This document shows, one piece after another, positions 36,813 through 47,183 of a stretch of 64,000 bases of DNA. Within the stretch, counting starts at the first letter, position 1. Each line of letters starts with the position of its first letter. Made by a program: the position numbers and the translations under genes. The notes beneath the pieces are model-generated. The model ran no database searches. It was given only the letters and a program-made list of their open reading frames with translations, and was not told where the DNA came from. The stretch comes from Embiotoca jacksoni (lineage: Eukaryota > Chordata > Actinopteri > Embiotocidae), in the NCBI GenBank assembly GCA_022577435.1, contig JAKOON010000013.1, positions 4,437,001 to 4,501,000 of the forward strand, given 5' to 3'.

Positions 36813-37445
36813 TTGGCGGAAAGGTAAGAGATGACGTGAAGATAGCGGTTTCGTATTCCTCACGTACAAACGTTAAGTTAGTGTTGTAGGATAAAACTCC
36901 TCCGGGATAAGGTCTGCTGTACTTTAACAGGTGCGTGTTGGGTGTTAAATAAAGCCGACTTTATATCACGAATCTGCATTTACGCGCGTACAGTTGGGAG
37001 TGGGAGGGAAGTGGCTTGTAACTTAAGATGTTTGACAGCTATTGTGAATCTACACGCAGAGCTCAACCTTAAAATACTGGTTTAAATTTACAAGTCACAC
37101 CTCATAGTGTTAGTTGACAGATTAATCCAGCTGGTACCCCTCGCGAGCTAACGTTGTTGATCAACGGAAATAATACAGGGCAATAAGATTTAAAAAAAAC
37201 AAATTGTGGTTAGGAGTGTTAAGTGAAAGCTTTTACCTTACGTTTGTGATATCGTTATCCAAAACAACAACAAAAAAAGACTCTCGCGTCCGTCCGTCCG
37301 TCCGTTTAGCCGCTATGCCTGAATTAAATACTCTCAACTGAAAATCCGCCAGTTCTTCGCTCTCATTTGAAATCCGTGCATAAAAGGCGCAAACCAATCG
37401 CAACCGAGCGGGTGGGGTTCCCTTTAAACCATCAACCAATGGGAG
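36790..37445 (-). promoter_or_regulatory. fbxo5: fbxo5 promoter region with E2F-like and CCAAT motifs
   Basis: TTTTGGCGCG at 36797-36806 and TTTGGCGG at 36812-36819 are E2F-like sites flanking and overlapping the start codon; EMI1 is a known E2F target in vertebrates. A TGACGTGA CRE-like motif lies near 36833. Further up, CCAAT occurs at 37394-37398 and 37436-37440, with a TTTGAA (CHR-like) at 37366-37371, a grouping typical of cell-cycle promoters. Whether the upstream group serves fbxo5 through a noncoding exon (candidate donor at 37236) is uncertain. Confidence 0.55.
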
Positions 37446-38089
37446 ATGGGTTTAGGCTTAGTGACGTCAGCTCGCAGCCGACGTGGTCCCACTAAGTGTG
37501 TCGTCAACGTTGAACATCCAGGATGTTTCAGGATGTTTAGTTTTCCTAAAAAATGTAATGTTAATTATTTAAGGTTATGATGAGTAATAGCCTCATGAGG
37601 CATCGAACCACTTCCGCCAATTGTTTCGAGGAAGCGTTCATTTCTCGAAGCTTCATGTGCACACGAAACCACCTTACTGTGAGTGTATAATCACAGGCAG
37701 CTGTATCTGAAGCACATAATGTGATGCATTGAATTTTTGTGTCTGTTATGGCTGTTGGGAATGACTGAATTACAAAAATGTATGACCAAATAATTTCTGT
37801 ACATAAATGATCACATATGTGCATAATAAAATATTTTTTGAATGTATTCTGTGTGTGTAAATTTTCCCAAAATGGTAGTATCATATGATATGGCAGGTTG
37901 TGTAATCGTGTTTTTCTGTCACTTTAGGAAAATGGCATGGGCTTAAGCAGGCAGAGGACAGTGGAAGTGCTTGTGGAACTAGGAAGAGGGGACTGAATAT
38001 GCTTGTGTAACTTGGACAATGATGTACAGGACAGCGGACATTTTATTCATTTTTATTCAGAAATAACAGTTTCTCAACAGTTTTTGGTT

Positions 38090-38600
38090 TTGTGGATGTC
38101 TGCATGTCAGAAGTAAGGCTAACAGCAGCCACCTTTTCCACTTTAGCCTCAGCCTTCTCCTTAGCTGACTCATACTTGGCCTCCACAATGGCCTTCAGAG
38201 CCGAAAGGAAAAAATACATAGTGCTGAACTGTGAGACACAATAAAGTACTCATTTGTTTCATGCATGCACCCATACATACCTGCCTTGTAGGGAGAACAT
38301 AATTAGGATCCAGTTTGGACACAAATGCCCTGAATCCAACATCATCCACAATACTGAAGGGCTGTGTGTCCTTCACTATCATGGAGACGAGGGCTTCATC
38401 CAGCTCTTGTTTTCTGGTTAAAAGAGAATAAATACAGTGTCTGTTACCTGTCTTTATTTGCACAATAAACAAAAGTGAACAGGGAAAAATTGTGATGGTG
38501 CATTTGTAATATTGTAATGACTTACCTTGGCTGGGTGAAGCTCCAGTTTCCTCCTTATTCTCATGCAAGGCACGGTAATGCCTTAGCATGGATGAGGTGT
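38090..38600 (-). mobile_element. hAT/ZBED-type transposase relic, fragmentary
   Basis: Three blocks on the minus strand read like consecutive parts of a hAT-superfamily (ZBED-like) transposase: MLRHYRALHENKEETGASPS (38528-38590), QELDEALVSMIVKDTQPFSI followed by VDDVGFRAFVSKLDPNYVLP (38281-38412), and ALKAIVEAKYESAKEKAEAK leading to VSLTSDM (38095-38203). The blocks are separated by about 112 bp (begins GTAAGT, ends ACCAG) and about 77 bp (begins GTATGT), resembling introns. The second lacks a clean acceptor, and the first does not keep phase as I read it. The catalytic and dimerisation regions are missing, so this is a dead copy. Confidence 0.65.
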
Positions 38601-39747
38601 TGTAAAAATTACAACAATCGAAATAATATTTCTAAAGGTCAATACCACTAAGGGACTTCGTGGTACACGTACATTAATTATTGTTATACGCTTTAGCAAC
38701 CTTTAGATAACCGTTAGATAGAGAGAGACTATAAACACCACCTCTTTGACAAATACTTTTTTTTTCAGGTTGCATTCTGCTTCAAAGCCAGAAGGAAACA
38801 TGATATTTAGCCTGATAATAAAAAAAAAAAGAAAAAAAACACAACAACTGTTGCCAGCTTTTGTACAGCAAACACACATTGGGAGACTAGGAGGGGTTAA
38901 ATTCTCTCTCAGTTGTGTCCTGAGACCCTCTGTTTGAAAAAAATATCTAAAATAGACTCTCAGGACTGAGTTCACACCTCTGTCTGGAATGTGTGAAGTG
39001 GCTTTTTCATTGAAACCAGACTGTTGGGGGATGTCGTTGAGTTTTAGTCTATATTCTACAGCCTATCTCAGTTGTTTTATATTACCCCTTTTCCCCTTAA
39101 TTGTACGTAATTGAAAAAAAAAAATCCTCTCCCAAGTCATAACCAAACTTTATTAAATGCTGTGAAACAAGGGCAATGTAGAACAACCGAGAAAGAAATT
39201 CAGAAGAGGTCACAGAAACTGTGCAGCTATTTGTGGGTCATTTCGTGTGAGGTGGTGGTGGTGGTGGGGGGGATCTTTGCATATTTGCTAATTAAATGAT
39301 CTCAGCATCAATCCTGTTTTTAAATGCAAAATCCAGTTTACAAGACCACAAGATCATTTCAATTGTAAAAAGTCTCACAGATACAAGCTTGCTGCATGTC
39401 TTTTGGTTTGTAAAACAAAACGTCAACTGAAATGCCAAAGCTTTCCAATTCTGCCTCATTCATTTGGTCTCACAAAGAATAAATCAAATGTGGTTGTACC
39501 AATGCAATTCTTTGTTGATATATCCTCTCCTTTAATTTGAATTCTTTTCTTTATCTGTGATACTATTGTGCGATACTAAAGTTTTCTTACTTTTCTCATG
39601 TATTTGCTGGTTTAACAGGTTGTCTGTGAAGTACAACAGTTAGTCACAACCACTTGAGAATTCCTGTATTATAGATAAGCATCCAAGTGGACATTGTGGA
39701 AACAGAGCACGTCCTGATTTCATGCAGGAAGTATAAGGAGGAGGAAG

Positions 39748-40237
39748 ACTAGTTGCGGGTTTGCAGGGGTAAGGACGTTTGGAGGCCAAAGCTAAAGATT
39801 GGTTTGAATGTAGAGACAAGGTGGAAAGTGTTGAAGTCTACCTTGACTTCCCCGAGTTTGTTGATGCGAGAGAAACCATACTGGAACAGGAATAAGTTCA
39901 ACACTTCTTTATTCAAGCAAAGATCTTTGGAGATCACACCACAGAGTATATCTGTTACAGCCAAACGCCTAGTGAGATCTGAACACGCTGTCTGCGTTCA
40001 GATCCTTATACCCGAGCTAGGCCCACCCATTCAAGATAACCGCTGGTCTTAGTACTTTTCCACTGTCTGTACAACTCAGTATTTTCCCACTGAGTCGTTT
40101 TGCACAAAGAACAGGCTGTTTTCGATCATTCTGCAGTTGATATCACAACGGCCTTGAACTCTCCTTTCTCACAGTTTCTAAGACAAGCGGTCTCTTAGCA
40201 GGTGGGAGCCTGTCTTTCTAGTAGAGCACATTACTAG
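39748..40237 (-). mobile_element. Probable solo LTR, minus orientation
   Basis: About 480 bp flanked by the 5-bp direct repeat ACTAG (39748-39752 and 40233-40237). On the minus strand it starts AATGTGCTC and ends CCCGCAA, so TG...CA lie one or two bases inside the edges. It contains a TATA box (TATAAGG at 40020-40014) followed after about 100 bp by AATAAA (39913-39908), the order expected for LTR promoter and poly-A site. No internal gag/pol sequence is present on either side. Open frames within it are not meaningful. The exact ends are uncertain. Confidence 0.5.
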
Positions 40238-40475
40238 CAATGATATATGATATTTACGCCATGCTATTACCAGTCATATTATATTTCATATATATATATA
40301 TATTCCACAAAAGAAAAAAAAAAAAAAAGACGTTTATTTAGGTTTTTGAAATCGACTGGACCAAACTGTAACAGAATTTGATCAGTAGTAGACAAGTGGA
40401 ACCTAAAGGGGGCAGTAATGTGACTAAAAGGATGCAAACTACCGGAAAACTCTAGAAGAGAAGAAGACGTTCAAC

Positions 40476-40637
40476 ATGTCTGCGCCCCAACAGCAAGGTG
40501 GTAAAGGAACAATATTTTTTTTTATAACACACACGAATAGTCAGTTCCTAGACCGTTTTTTAAACAGTTCATGAGTGAAACCGTTTTCGTTGTAGACACG
40601 TGGATGTTTCCGATAGCGGGGAAAAAACTAAAATAGG
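40476..40637 (+). other. Possible two-exon micro-ORF upstream of mtrf1l
   Basis: ATG at 40476 (MSAPQQQG) reaches a GTAAAG donor at 40501. A pyrimidine-rich acceptor ending TTGTAG at 40595 opens a segment that continues the frame as DTWMFPIAGKKLK and then a stop (40635-40637), 22 codons in all. An ETS-like CCGGAA and an AGAAGAAGAAG stretch precede the ATG, so this could be the transcribed leader of mtrf1l (an upstream ORF) or of an unknown small gene. I do not recognise the peptide. It is speculative. Confidence 0.25.
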
Positions 40638-41142
40638 TATTATTTGATTCTAAGATGACTTGTTAGCTCGCTGTTAAGCCCTCAGAGGTTGTTTACTTTC
40701 TCAAATATTCTTATGTTTTGTAGGGTGAGCCCTAATTGTAACAACGCGCCAAAGCAGTCACATGCTTTTTTAAATTACAACGTCAAATTTTGTAGTAGTC
40801 TCAACTTCCGACATGGTAAACACGGCGGATGGTAGCTGCTGACGACGTGAACGTTTTTACAAAATTTAAAGTTTCATCGATATAAACATCTGCCTGTCGT
40901 GTGATACACACGCCGAATTCAACAACGCCTATATTGTGTGGAGATCCTGTCATCATATGGCATTTGCACGCCTTGTCTTTTTTGTAAGGAAATGAAAACA
41001 TGTAAAATCATATAACTTTTGAATGAAGTTTGGCTCGAACATTCCTAGACTTAGAGAGGGGCATGTGCCAAAGCCAAGTCTTTTCAGGATCTGTTCGCTA
41101 CAGGGCTACAAAGTGACTCTTCCAACCAAAGCTGAGTGTGCA

Positions 41143-44100
41143 ATGGCCTACAGAAGACTCGTAAACCTTCTTCCAAGAGGACGGGAGTGTCTGTGGATAC
41201 CTCGTTTTCAACAAACACAACATGTCGTCAGCCACACTCTTAGATTTCATGCCAGTAAGCACTACGTCAGAGCCAAAAGAACTCTTCACACCAGTGCACC
41301 TCTGATGGTGAAGCTGCTGTCGGTGGACGAGCTGTTTGCCCGGAGGTCTCTGCGGGAGCACCTGAAGAAGATGGAGGCGGAGTACAGCGAATGTTTACGA
41401 GCAGTCAGCGGCAGCGAGCCGGAGGAGCAGTGCAGCGAGGACGAGCTGAGGGCCAAGAGGACCGAAGTGGCCCTGCTGGCTCCTCTCATCCAGAGCATCA
41501 GAGAGCTGGACACCAAACAGAAAGAGATGGCAGAGACCGAGATGCTCCTGAAAGGTGAGACAATAAGTAGTTTTCGAGTGAAGGTAAATGGAGAAATAGC
41601 TCTAATCACTAAGTCACACTTATTTTGTGAGACAGCAAGAAAATTACTCTCAGATCTTTGAGTTAGTTTAGAAATACAGAAGCAATGATGGAGTTGGTAG
41701 ATTGGATTCAAACACTGAAGTTTCAATAGATGTGGGCAGTTTACGCCTGGCAATATCCTGTGTGTCGGTGACCAAATAATGCCAGGTGTGCACAGGCTCA
41801 GAAATATTAAAGGAAAGACAACACAGTATAAAGATGGTCTGTTCTTCCTCCAAGATGAAGACCTAGCCCTGCGAGAGCTGGCAGAGCTGGAGAGAGAAGG
41901 CTTTTTGCAAGATATTCAAGATCTTAGACAAAAGGTAAATTGTCACGTTATATTTTCACTACAAGATCCTGCAGCATTACCCTAATGATCTGTTTTTGTT
42001 GCTGTACTTAATTGCACGACTGATATCACATTACATCTCTGTGTTCAACCAATCAGGTCCTCGATCTGTTGGTCCCCGAGGAGGAAGCTGATCTGAGTGA
42101 CCTCGTCCTGGAGGTCACGGCCGGTGTTGGAGGTCAGGAGGCAATGCTGTTCACTGCTGAGGTTGGAACGTACTTATATTTACTATTTATTTTAAACTAT
42201 TCTTTTTTTAATAAATGATTACATTTATTACCAGGTGAGACACACACCAAAAAAAAAAAAAAAAAAAAAAAATCAGTAATATTTTCTGTATATTTACATG
42301 CTGCTGTGCGGTTTCGCCTCCTCTGAAGGTGTTTGACATGTACCAGGGCTTCGCTCAGCACTACGGCTGGTCCTTCGACGTCCTGGAGCACATGACCAGT
42401 GAGATAGGTCAGTGGACGCTTTGATTACAGCCACATTAAAGCATCAGTTCTGCCAGAAACAGAGTGAATACATTATCGTGGGGTGTTTTCATATGAGAAG
42501 GATGTTGAGTAATTGTGTTTCAGCTCGTGACTGTAACATAGAGCGTGGAAGGAAAGTTAATACAGCTTCATAACTCAGTGATAAAACACAAAGTCCTGCT
42601 GTTTCTACTTTGTTACATTACTGCATATATTGCAATAACAAGTAACAAACACAAGGGGGAGTCTGTGGTCAGCCACAGACATGGAGAATGGTCAGTGCCC
42701 TCAAATACTGCCAGGAAGAGAAACAGAAGAAATGTTTGAGAAAGGTTTTCATTGTTCATCCACAAAAAATGAATAAAGCAAAATCATGAATTAAACACAA
42801 ATTATTGCCATCTCTGTTTTATTGTGGTGACAACGTTATAGTGGTATCATAAAACTGAACCGTGTCTTTTTAACTTCAAGTAAACTGACCTTTCAAGACA
42901 ATAGAATATTTATATAAAGTGAATTCAAGAAATTAAACATCTGGTCTTTGACATAAACTTTTTCAATAACAGTATTTCACCACACCATTTTACACTGACA
43001 CTGTGAAAATCACCCGCTTTATAAATCACTCACTACTGAGTGCTGATACTTACTGCTCCCTTCTGACCAGGTGGACTACGTCACGCCTCGGCCAGCATCA
43101 GCGGCCCGCAGAGCTACAAGAGGATGAAGTTTGAGGCCGGAGTTCATCGAGTTCAAAGGGTTCCCAAGACTGAAAAGCAGGGCCGAATGCACACCAGCAC
43201 CATGACTGTGGCTGTGCTGCCGCAACCCACTGAGGTACGGCTGCACGAGCGAGATGGACGGCACAAACACGAACAACCTGCTAATCTGGGTTGTGCTCAG
43301 TCTTGCTGTCAAAACAACCCAGTTTCCCCACAAGAAACAGTGCAGATCAAGTAAAAGAAAGATTTGGAGATCATGTTGTTTCGTTAATATGTTGTACGTG
43401 CTCTTGAAATGGGATGTTGGAGGGAAAAAATTATGAAAATCAGAGATGAACTGCCGAAATATAAAAAAAAAAAAAATTGGCTTGACCCAATAGAGGTTTA
43501 GATAAAATCTTAAAATGTTAACACCTGCGTTGTCAATTTTTTTCATTAAGTAGTTTTGTTCTTCTAATATTGATCTAAATGTACATGATGACAGAGCGTT
43601 TGTGTGTTCTCGTCAGATCTCCTTCACAATAAACCCAAAGGACCTGAGGATAGACACGAAGAGAGCGAGTGGAGCTGGAGGTCAACATGTGAACACCACT
43701 GACAGCGCAGTCAGAATAGTTCATCTTCCAACAGGTAAAAAAAAAAAAACAACAACACCTGCTGCTGGAGAATAAACAAACTTCACAGTTTAGCTGAATA
43801 AACAGTAGAACGTGAGTCATCGTGGGCTGCAGGGCTGCTTTTAGTCCGTCCTCAAATAGAAGCTAAACTCAGCCTTTGTTGGACTTGTCTCTGCTGTGTT
43901 TACAAAAAAGTGACAAATTGCCCTTCATCTATCTTCTGAGTAAAAGTAATAAGTAAGAATAAGACAGATTAAACATGAGAATAGAAACACCAGTGCAGTG
44001 TAAGATATGAAGGAATTAACACAAATTTGATTTAATTATAGGCAACAGCAAACGAAACAAAAACTATCGACCCTTGATTCTAGAGAAAGGAGAGTTTTTT

Positions 44101-45160
44101 CTGGTAGTTTGTTCCAGATATTTGGTTCATAAAACCTGAATGCTTCTCTATATTTACTTGTCACTGTGAATTGTTAAGCAGATTTGTCCCAGATGACCTG
44201 AGATGCCTGGATGGCTCATAATGAAGCAGCAGATCAGAAATATGTGGGAAAAACTGTCATTTAACACAACAGAAAACAAGTGTCAGGCCATTTGTACTCT
44301 GGATTTATAATTTTAAATATCTCCAACCCTGGAAAGACGACTTCCTCCTTCCCCCATGACATTTCCTGAAGTTTTACGCTTTACATAGCAACATTTTTGT
44401 ATTTATATTCTTAGAAAATAGATACAGAAAGATTTGTGTATACGAACATAAATCCTTTCTGTTCCAGCAGACTGGTCAGAGGCCATGTCTAAACTGAGCC
44501 CGATGCTTGACGTTGCCTACATCTGGGTCACTTTCAGCAAAACAAAAAAATTGTCTGAGGTCTGACTTTTACATAAGAGTAGTTATGAAATGAGCACCAG
44601 TCAGTGGGAAGTCCTCATTAAAGTCGTTCTCTAACGCCTCTGTGTGTTTGTCAGGCGTGGTCGCAGAGTGTCAGCAGGAGCGGTCTCAGCTGAAGAACAG
44701 GGAGAAAGCCATGAAGGCTCTGAGGGCAAAACTGTACAGCATGAAGCTGGAGGAGGAGACCAGCAAACGCTACAACCAGCGTAAAGTACAGGTGAGAGAG
44801 ATGTTGGATTCAAGTGGGTGCAATTAACCAGTCAAAAAAAATAAAATGTTGTTGGCTAAAAAGAGGTGAAAAATGAAGAAAGGGGAGGGAAAAAGGATGC
44901 TGGGAAAATAAGAGCTTTCTTTTTCTCCTTAGATCGGCACCAAAGGCAGATCGGAGAAGATCCGAACTTACAACTTCGCCCAGGACCGCATCACAGACCA
45001 TCGCATCGGCATGACGGTGCACGACGTGAAGAGCTTCCTGCTGGGGGAGGAGCTGCTGGACGAGATGAACTGCTCGCTGCAGGAGTTCTCCAACCAGGAG
45101 ACGCTCGTGGAGCTGCTGGAAGAGAGCAGCCGGGAGGCCTCGCGACGAGTTCGACCATGA
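41143..45160 (+). CDS. mtrf1l: Mitochondrial translational release factor 1-like (mtRF1a), 8 coding exons, complete
   Basis: Class I peptide-chain release factor of mitochondria, which reads UAA and UAG and hydrolyses the peptidyl-tRNA. Exons: 41143-41554, 41855-41934, 42057-42161, 42329-42407, 43071-43234, 43617-43734, 44655-44791, 44933-45160; 440 aa. Key motifs: VTAGVGGQEAMLFTAE; PKT (257-259) in HRVQRVPKTEKQGR, the codon-recognition PxT motif of RF1-type factors; and catalytic GGQ (301-303) in ASGAGGQHVNTTDSAVR, codons at 43677-43685. The downstream KGRSEKIRTYNF is also conserved. The N terminus from MAYRRLVNLL is Arg-rich with few acids, as expected for a mitochondrial presequence; it is about 60 residues longer than human. 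The frame stays open upstream to an ATG at 41023, which would add 40 residues; a CTACAG acceptor at 41103 makes 41143 the likelier start. All introns are GT-AG with matching phase. AATAAA at 45388 is a likely poly-A signal. The gene is divergent from fbxo5. Confidence 0.95.
44080..44270. repeat. Dispersed fish repeat fragment in mtrf1l intron 6
   Basis: GGTAGTTTGTTCCAGATATT, then CCAGATGACCTGAGATGCCT and AGCAGCAGATCAGAAATATG are phrases I recall from a common teleost repeat (possibly LINE-derived). It sits in the middle of the intron between the exons at 43617-43734 and 44655-44791. Confidence 0.45.
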
Positions 45161-46702
45161 AACTTCTCGCCACGTGTTTTAGCGAAGTGATAAACTCTGT
45201 AACGTTGGTCGTTCCTGCTCTGCCTTAAATTGTGCAGAGAAAACTTTGAGGAAAAACACCATGATGGACGACAAGGACGACTAGCCTTGATACTTCTGCT
45301 CATCCGGAGTCAACGCATTTTTTATTTTTATTTCAATACACACGGAAAGAGATGATAAGGAATGTTAGCACACACACAGAAGTGGCCAATAAAAAGACTG
45401 AAGAATGGAGTGATCACAAAGTCTTTTGTTTTGATGACTCATTAGTGAAGAGAGTTAGATTCAGGCCACATTTATTCAACAGCAGTCACTCTCAGTTACT
45501 AAAATATTTCTGCTGCTACTCTGATGTTATGCACTTTATTTAGCTTTTTTTTTTGCCTTTTTATTTTAATGCTGATGTAATACAACATTTTTGCTTGCGG
45601 AACCAGAAAAGTATATATCTATTTACATCACCACTTGATAATGATTTCTCAAACCCACATGTTCCCATCTAAAAATCATAATTAAATCAACATTCTTTCA
45701 TTATATCTCTGAAATCCAGCCATTTGTATCACATTCAAATTTACTATCATTAAAAAAAACAACAAATAAATCCAGCAGATATTCACATTAAACAAACTGG
45801 AACCAGTCAAATCTTTAGCATTTTTTTGTTTTGTTTTAAAAATGACTCACCAAATTAAATTGATTGTTAAATTACTGCAGGTTAATTTTCGTAACTATTT
45901 CGTAACTATGGTTTCATAAATGTGTCCTAATTTTTTTGTTGTTTGTTTAGTTTCAAGCTCAAATAAGTTAAACGGTTTGTTTGGCAACGTTCAGTTCACG
46001 AACTACATTACCCACAATGCCCAGAGCGCTGAGGTTTATTAATCGAGTGCGGACTCATCGTACCGCTCCACTCGCCCACTCTCACCGTGCAATTTTTCTC
46101 ACAGCAGCAGTCGCATCCAGCCAACTACCGTTAGCTAGCCAATAAGGGAGTAGCGAGTCATTTTTTTTTATTAAATTTTTTTTTTTTCAGAGGAAATTGC
46201 GTCTTCGTATCTCAACATTATGTCATTTCACTGACTAGTTCTTTTTGGGGAAAATGAATTAGATTTTTTTTTTTTTTTCCTACCAATACCAACACGCCTC
46301 CTGGAAGACGCATTTTCCTGTGTAAAGTCAGCTTTTTTTTTTTTTTTTTTTTTTCTCCACTTCGACCTCGATAGCCGATCCGGGTTCGTTTTGACAAGCG
46401 AGAGGCTCATCTGTCCGCCGCCGCCGTCGTCGCTCCGTCAAGCCGGGGAGGTTTGGACAAAGCCAGTCAGATGTTGGACGGTAAAAAACACCCTCGGAAC
46501 TCTTGGGTTTTCACTCCGGGTCTCGAAATCGAACTATCGAGCTGATCATCCGTCGTGAAAGTGCCAGTAACGAAAGAGGGGAGGTCTGTTTCTGGGGAGG
46601 GCGAAGAGTTTTTGATCTCGCACCGGGGTGGAAGGAGGAGGAAGACCCGCAGAGAAGAAGGGACGCAGGGGGGGGGGGGGAGAAAATCTCCGAATGCCAG
46701 CG
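45161..46702 (+). other. mtrf1l 3' UTR and desi2 promoter/5' UTR
   Basis: The mtrf1l 3' UTR runs to about 45410 (AATAAA at 45388-45393). The following sequence is A+T rich to about 46000. From about 46010 to 46690 it becomes CpG-rich (CCGCCGCCGTCGTCGC, GTGCGGACTC, several poly-T runs), the probable promoter and 5' UTR of desi2. A run of thirteen G at 46668-46680 lies 22 nt before the desi2 ATG. No other coding region is seen. Confidence 0.6.
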
Positions 46703-47150
46703 ATGGCAAACGAGCCGATCATCCTAAACGTCTATGATATGGTAAGTAGAAAAGGAAACGCTGGGTTTTTTTTCTTATTCATTTGCTGCTATTTTGTCTA
46801 CAAACTGTGGCTTTGAGAGTGTTGTTTTGCCATGTCAACATAGCCAGGACGCCACGCCAAACTATATTCTGAAAAGGGCTTTTTAATGTTGCCTTAGTTA
46901 TCAGAAAATATATAATGATCAAAGTAAAAATACTTAGGACTTTTTTCACATGTTTAGGAACAAGTCTTCAATTCGGCATATCTTTACAACAACAAGCTTA
47001 GCTAATTTTAATACAAATTCCCCCCTTTTGGTAAATTGTTCACCTGTTTCTCCTCACTTCCTTTCTTCCAAAATACACAATGGAACATGAGGCTGAATCA
47101 ACTGCTGAAAGTTTACTTGACATACAGTGCCGTTAGAAAGGCCTTTCAGC

Positions 47151-47183
<33 letters not shown>

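Larger units (their letters stand above)
37446..40440. other. Intergenic region between fbxo5 and mtrf1l, transposon-rich
   Basis: No host exon was recognised. It holds the hAT relic, the probable solo LTR, a GGT-rich simple stretch near 39255 and an AT run near 40288-40303. A CG-containing segment at about 37590-37680 (CATCGAACCACTTCCGCC, TTTCGAGGAAGCGTTC) may be a terminal part of the hAT element. Confidence 0.6.

Noticed and set aside
39749..40052. Overlapping open frames of 71 and 99 aa on both strands
   Set aside because: They lie inside the probable LTR and match no gag, pol or env protein.
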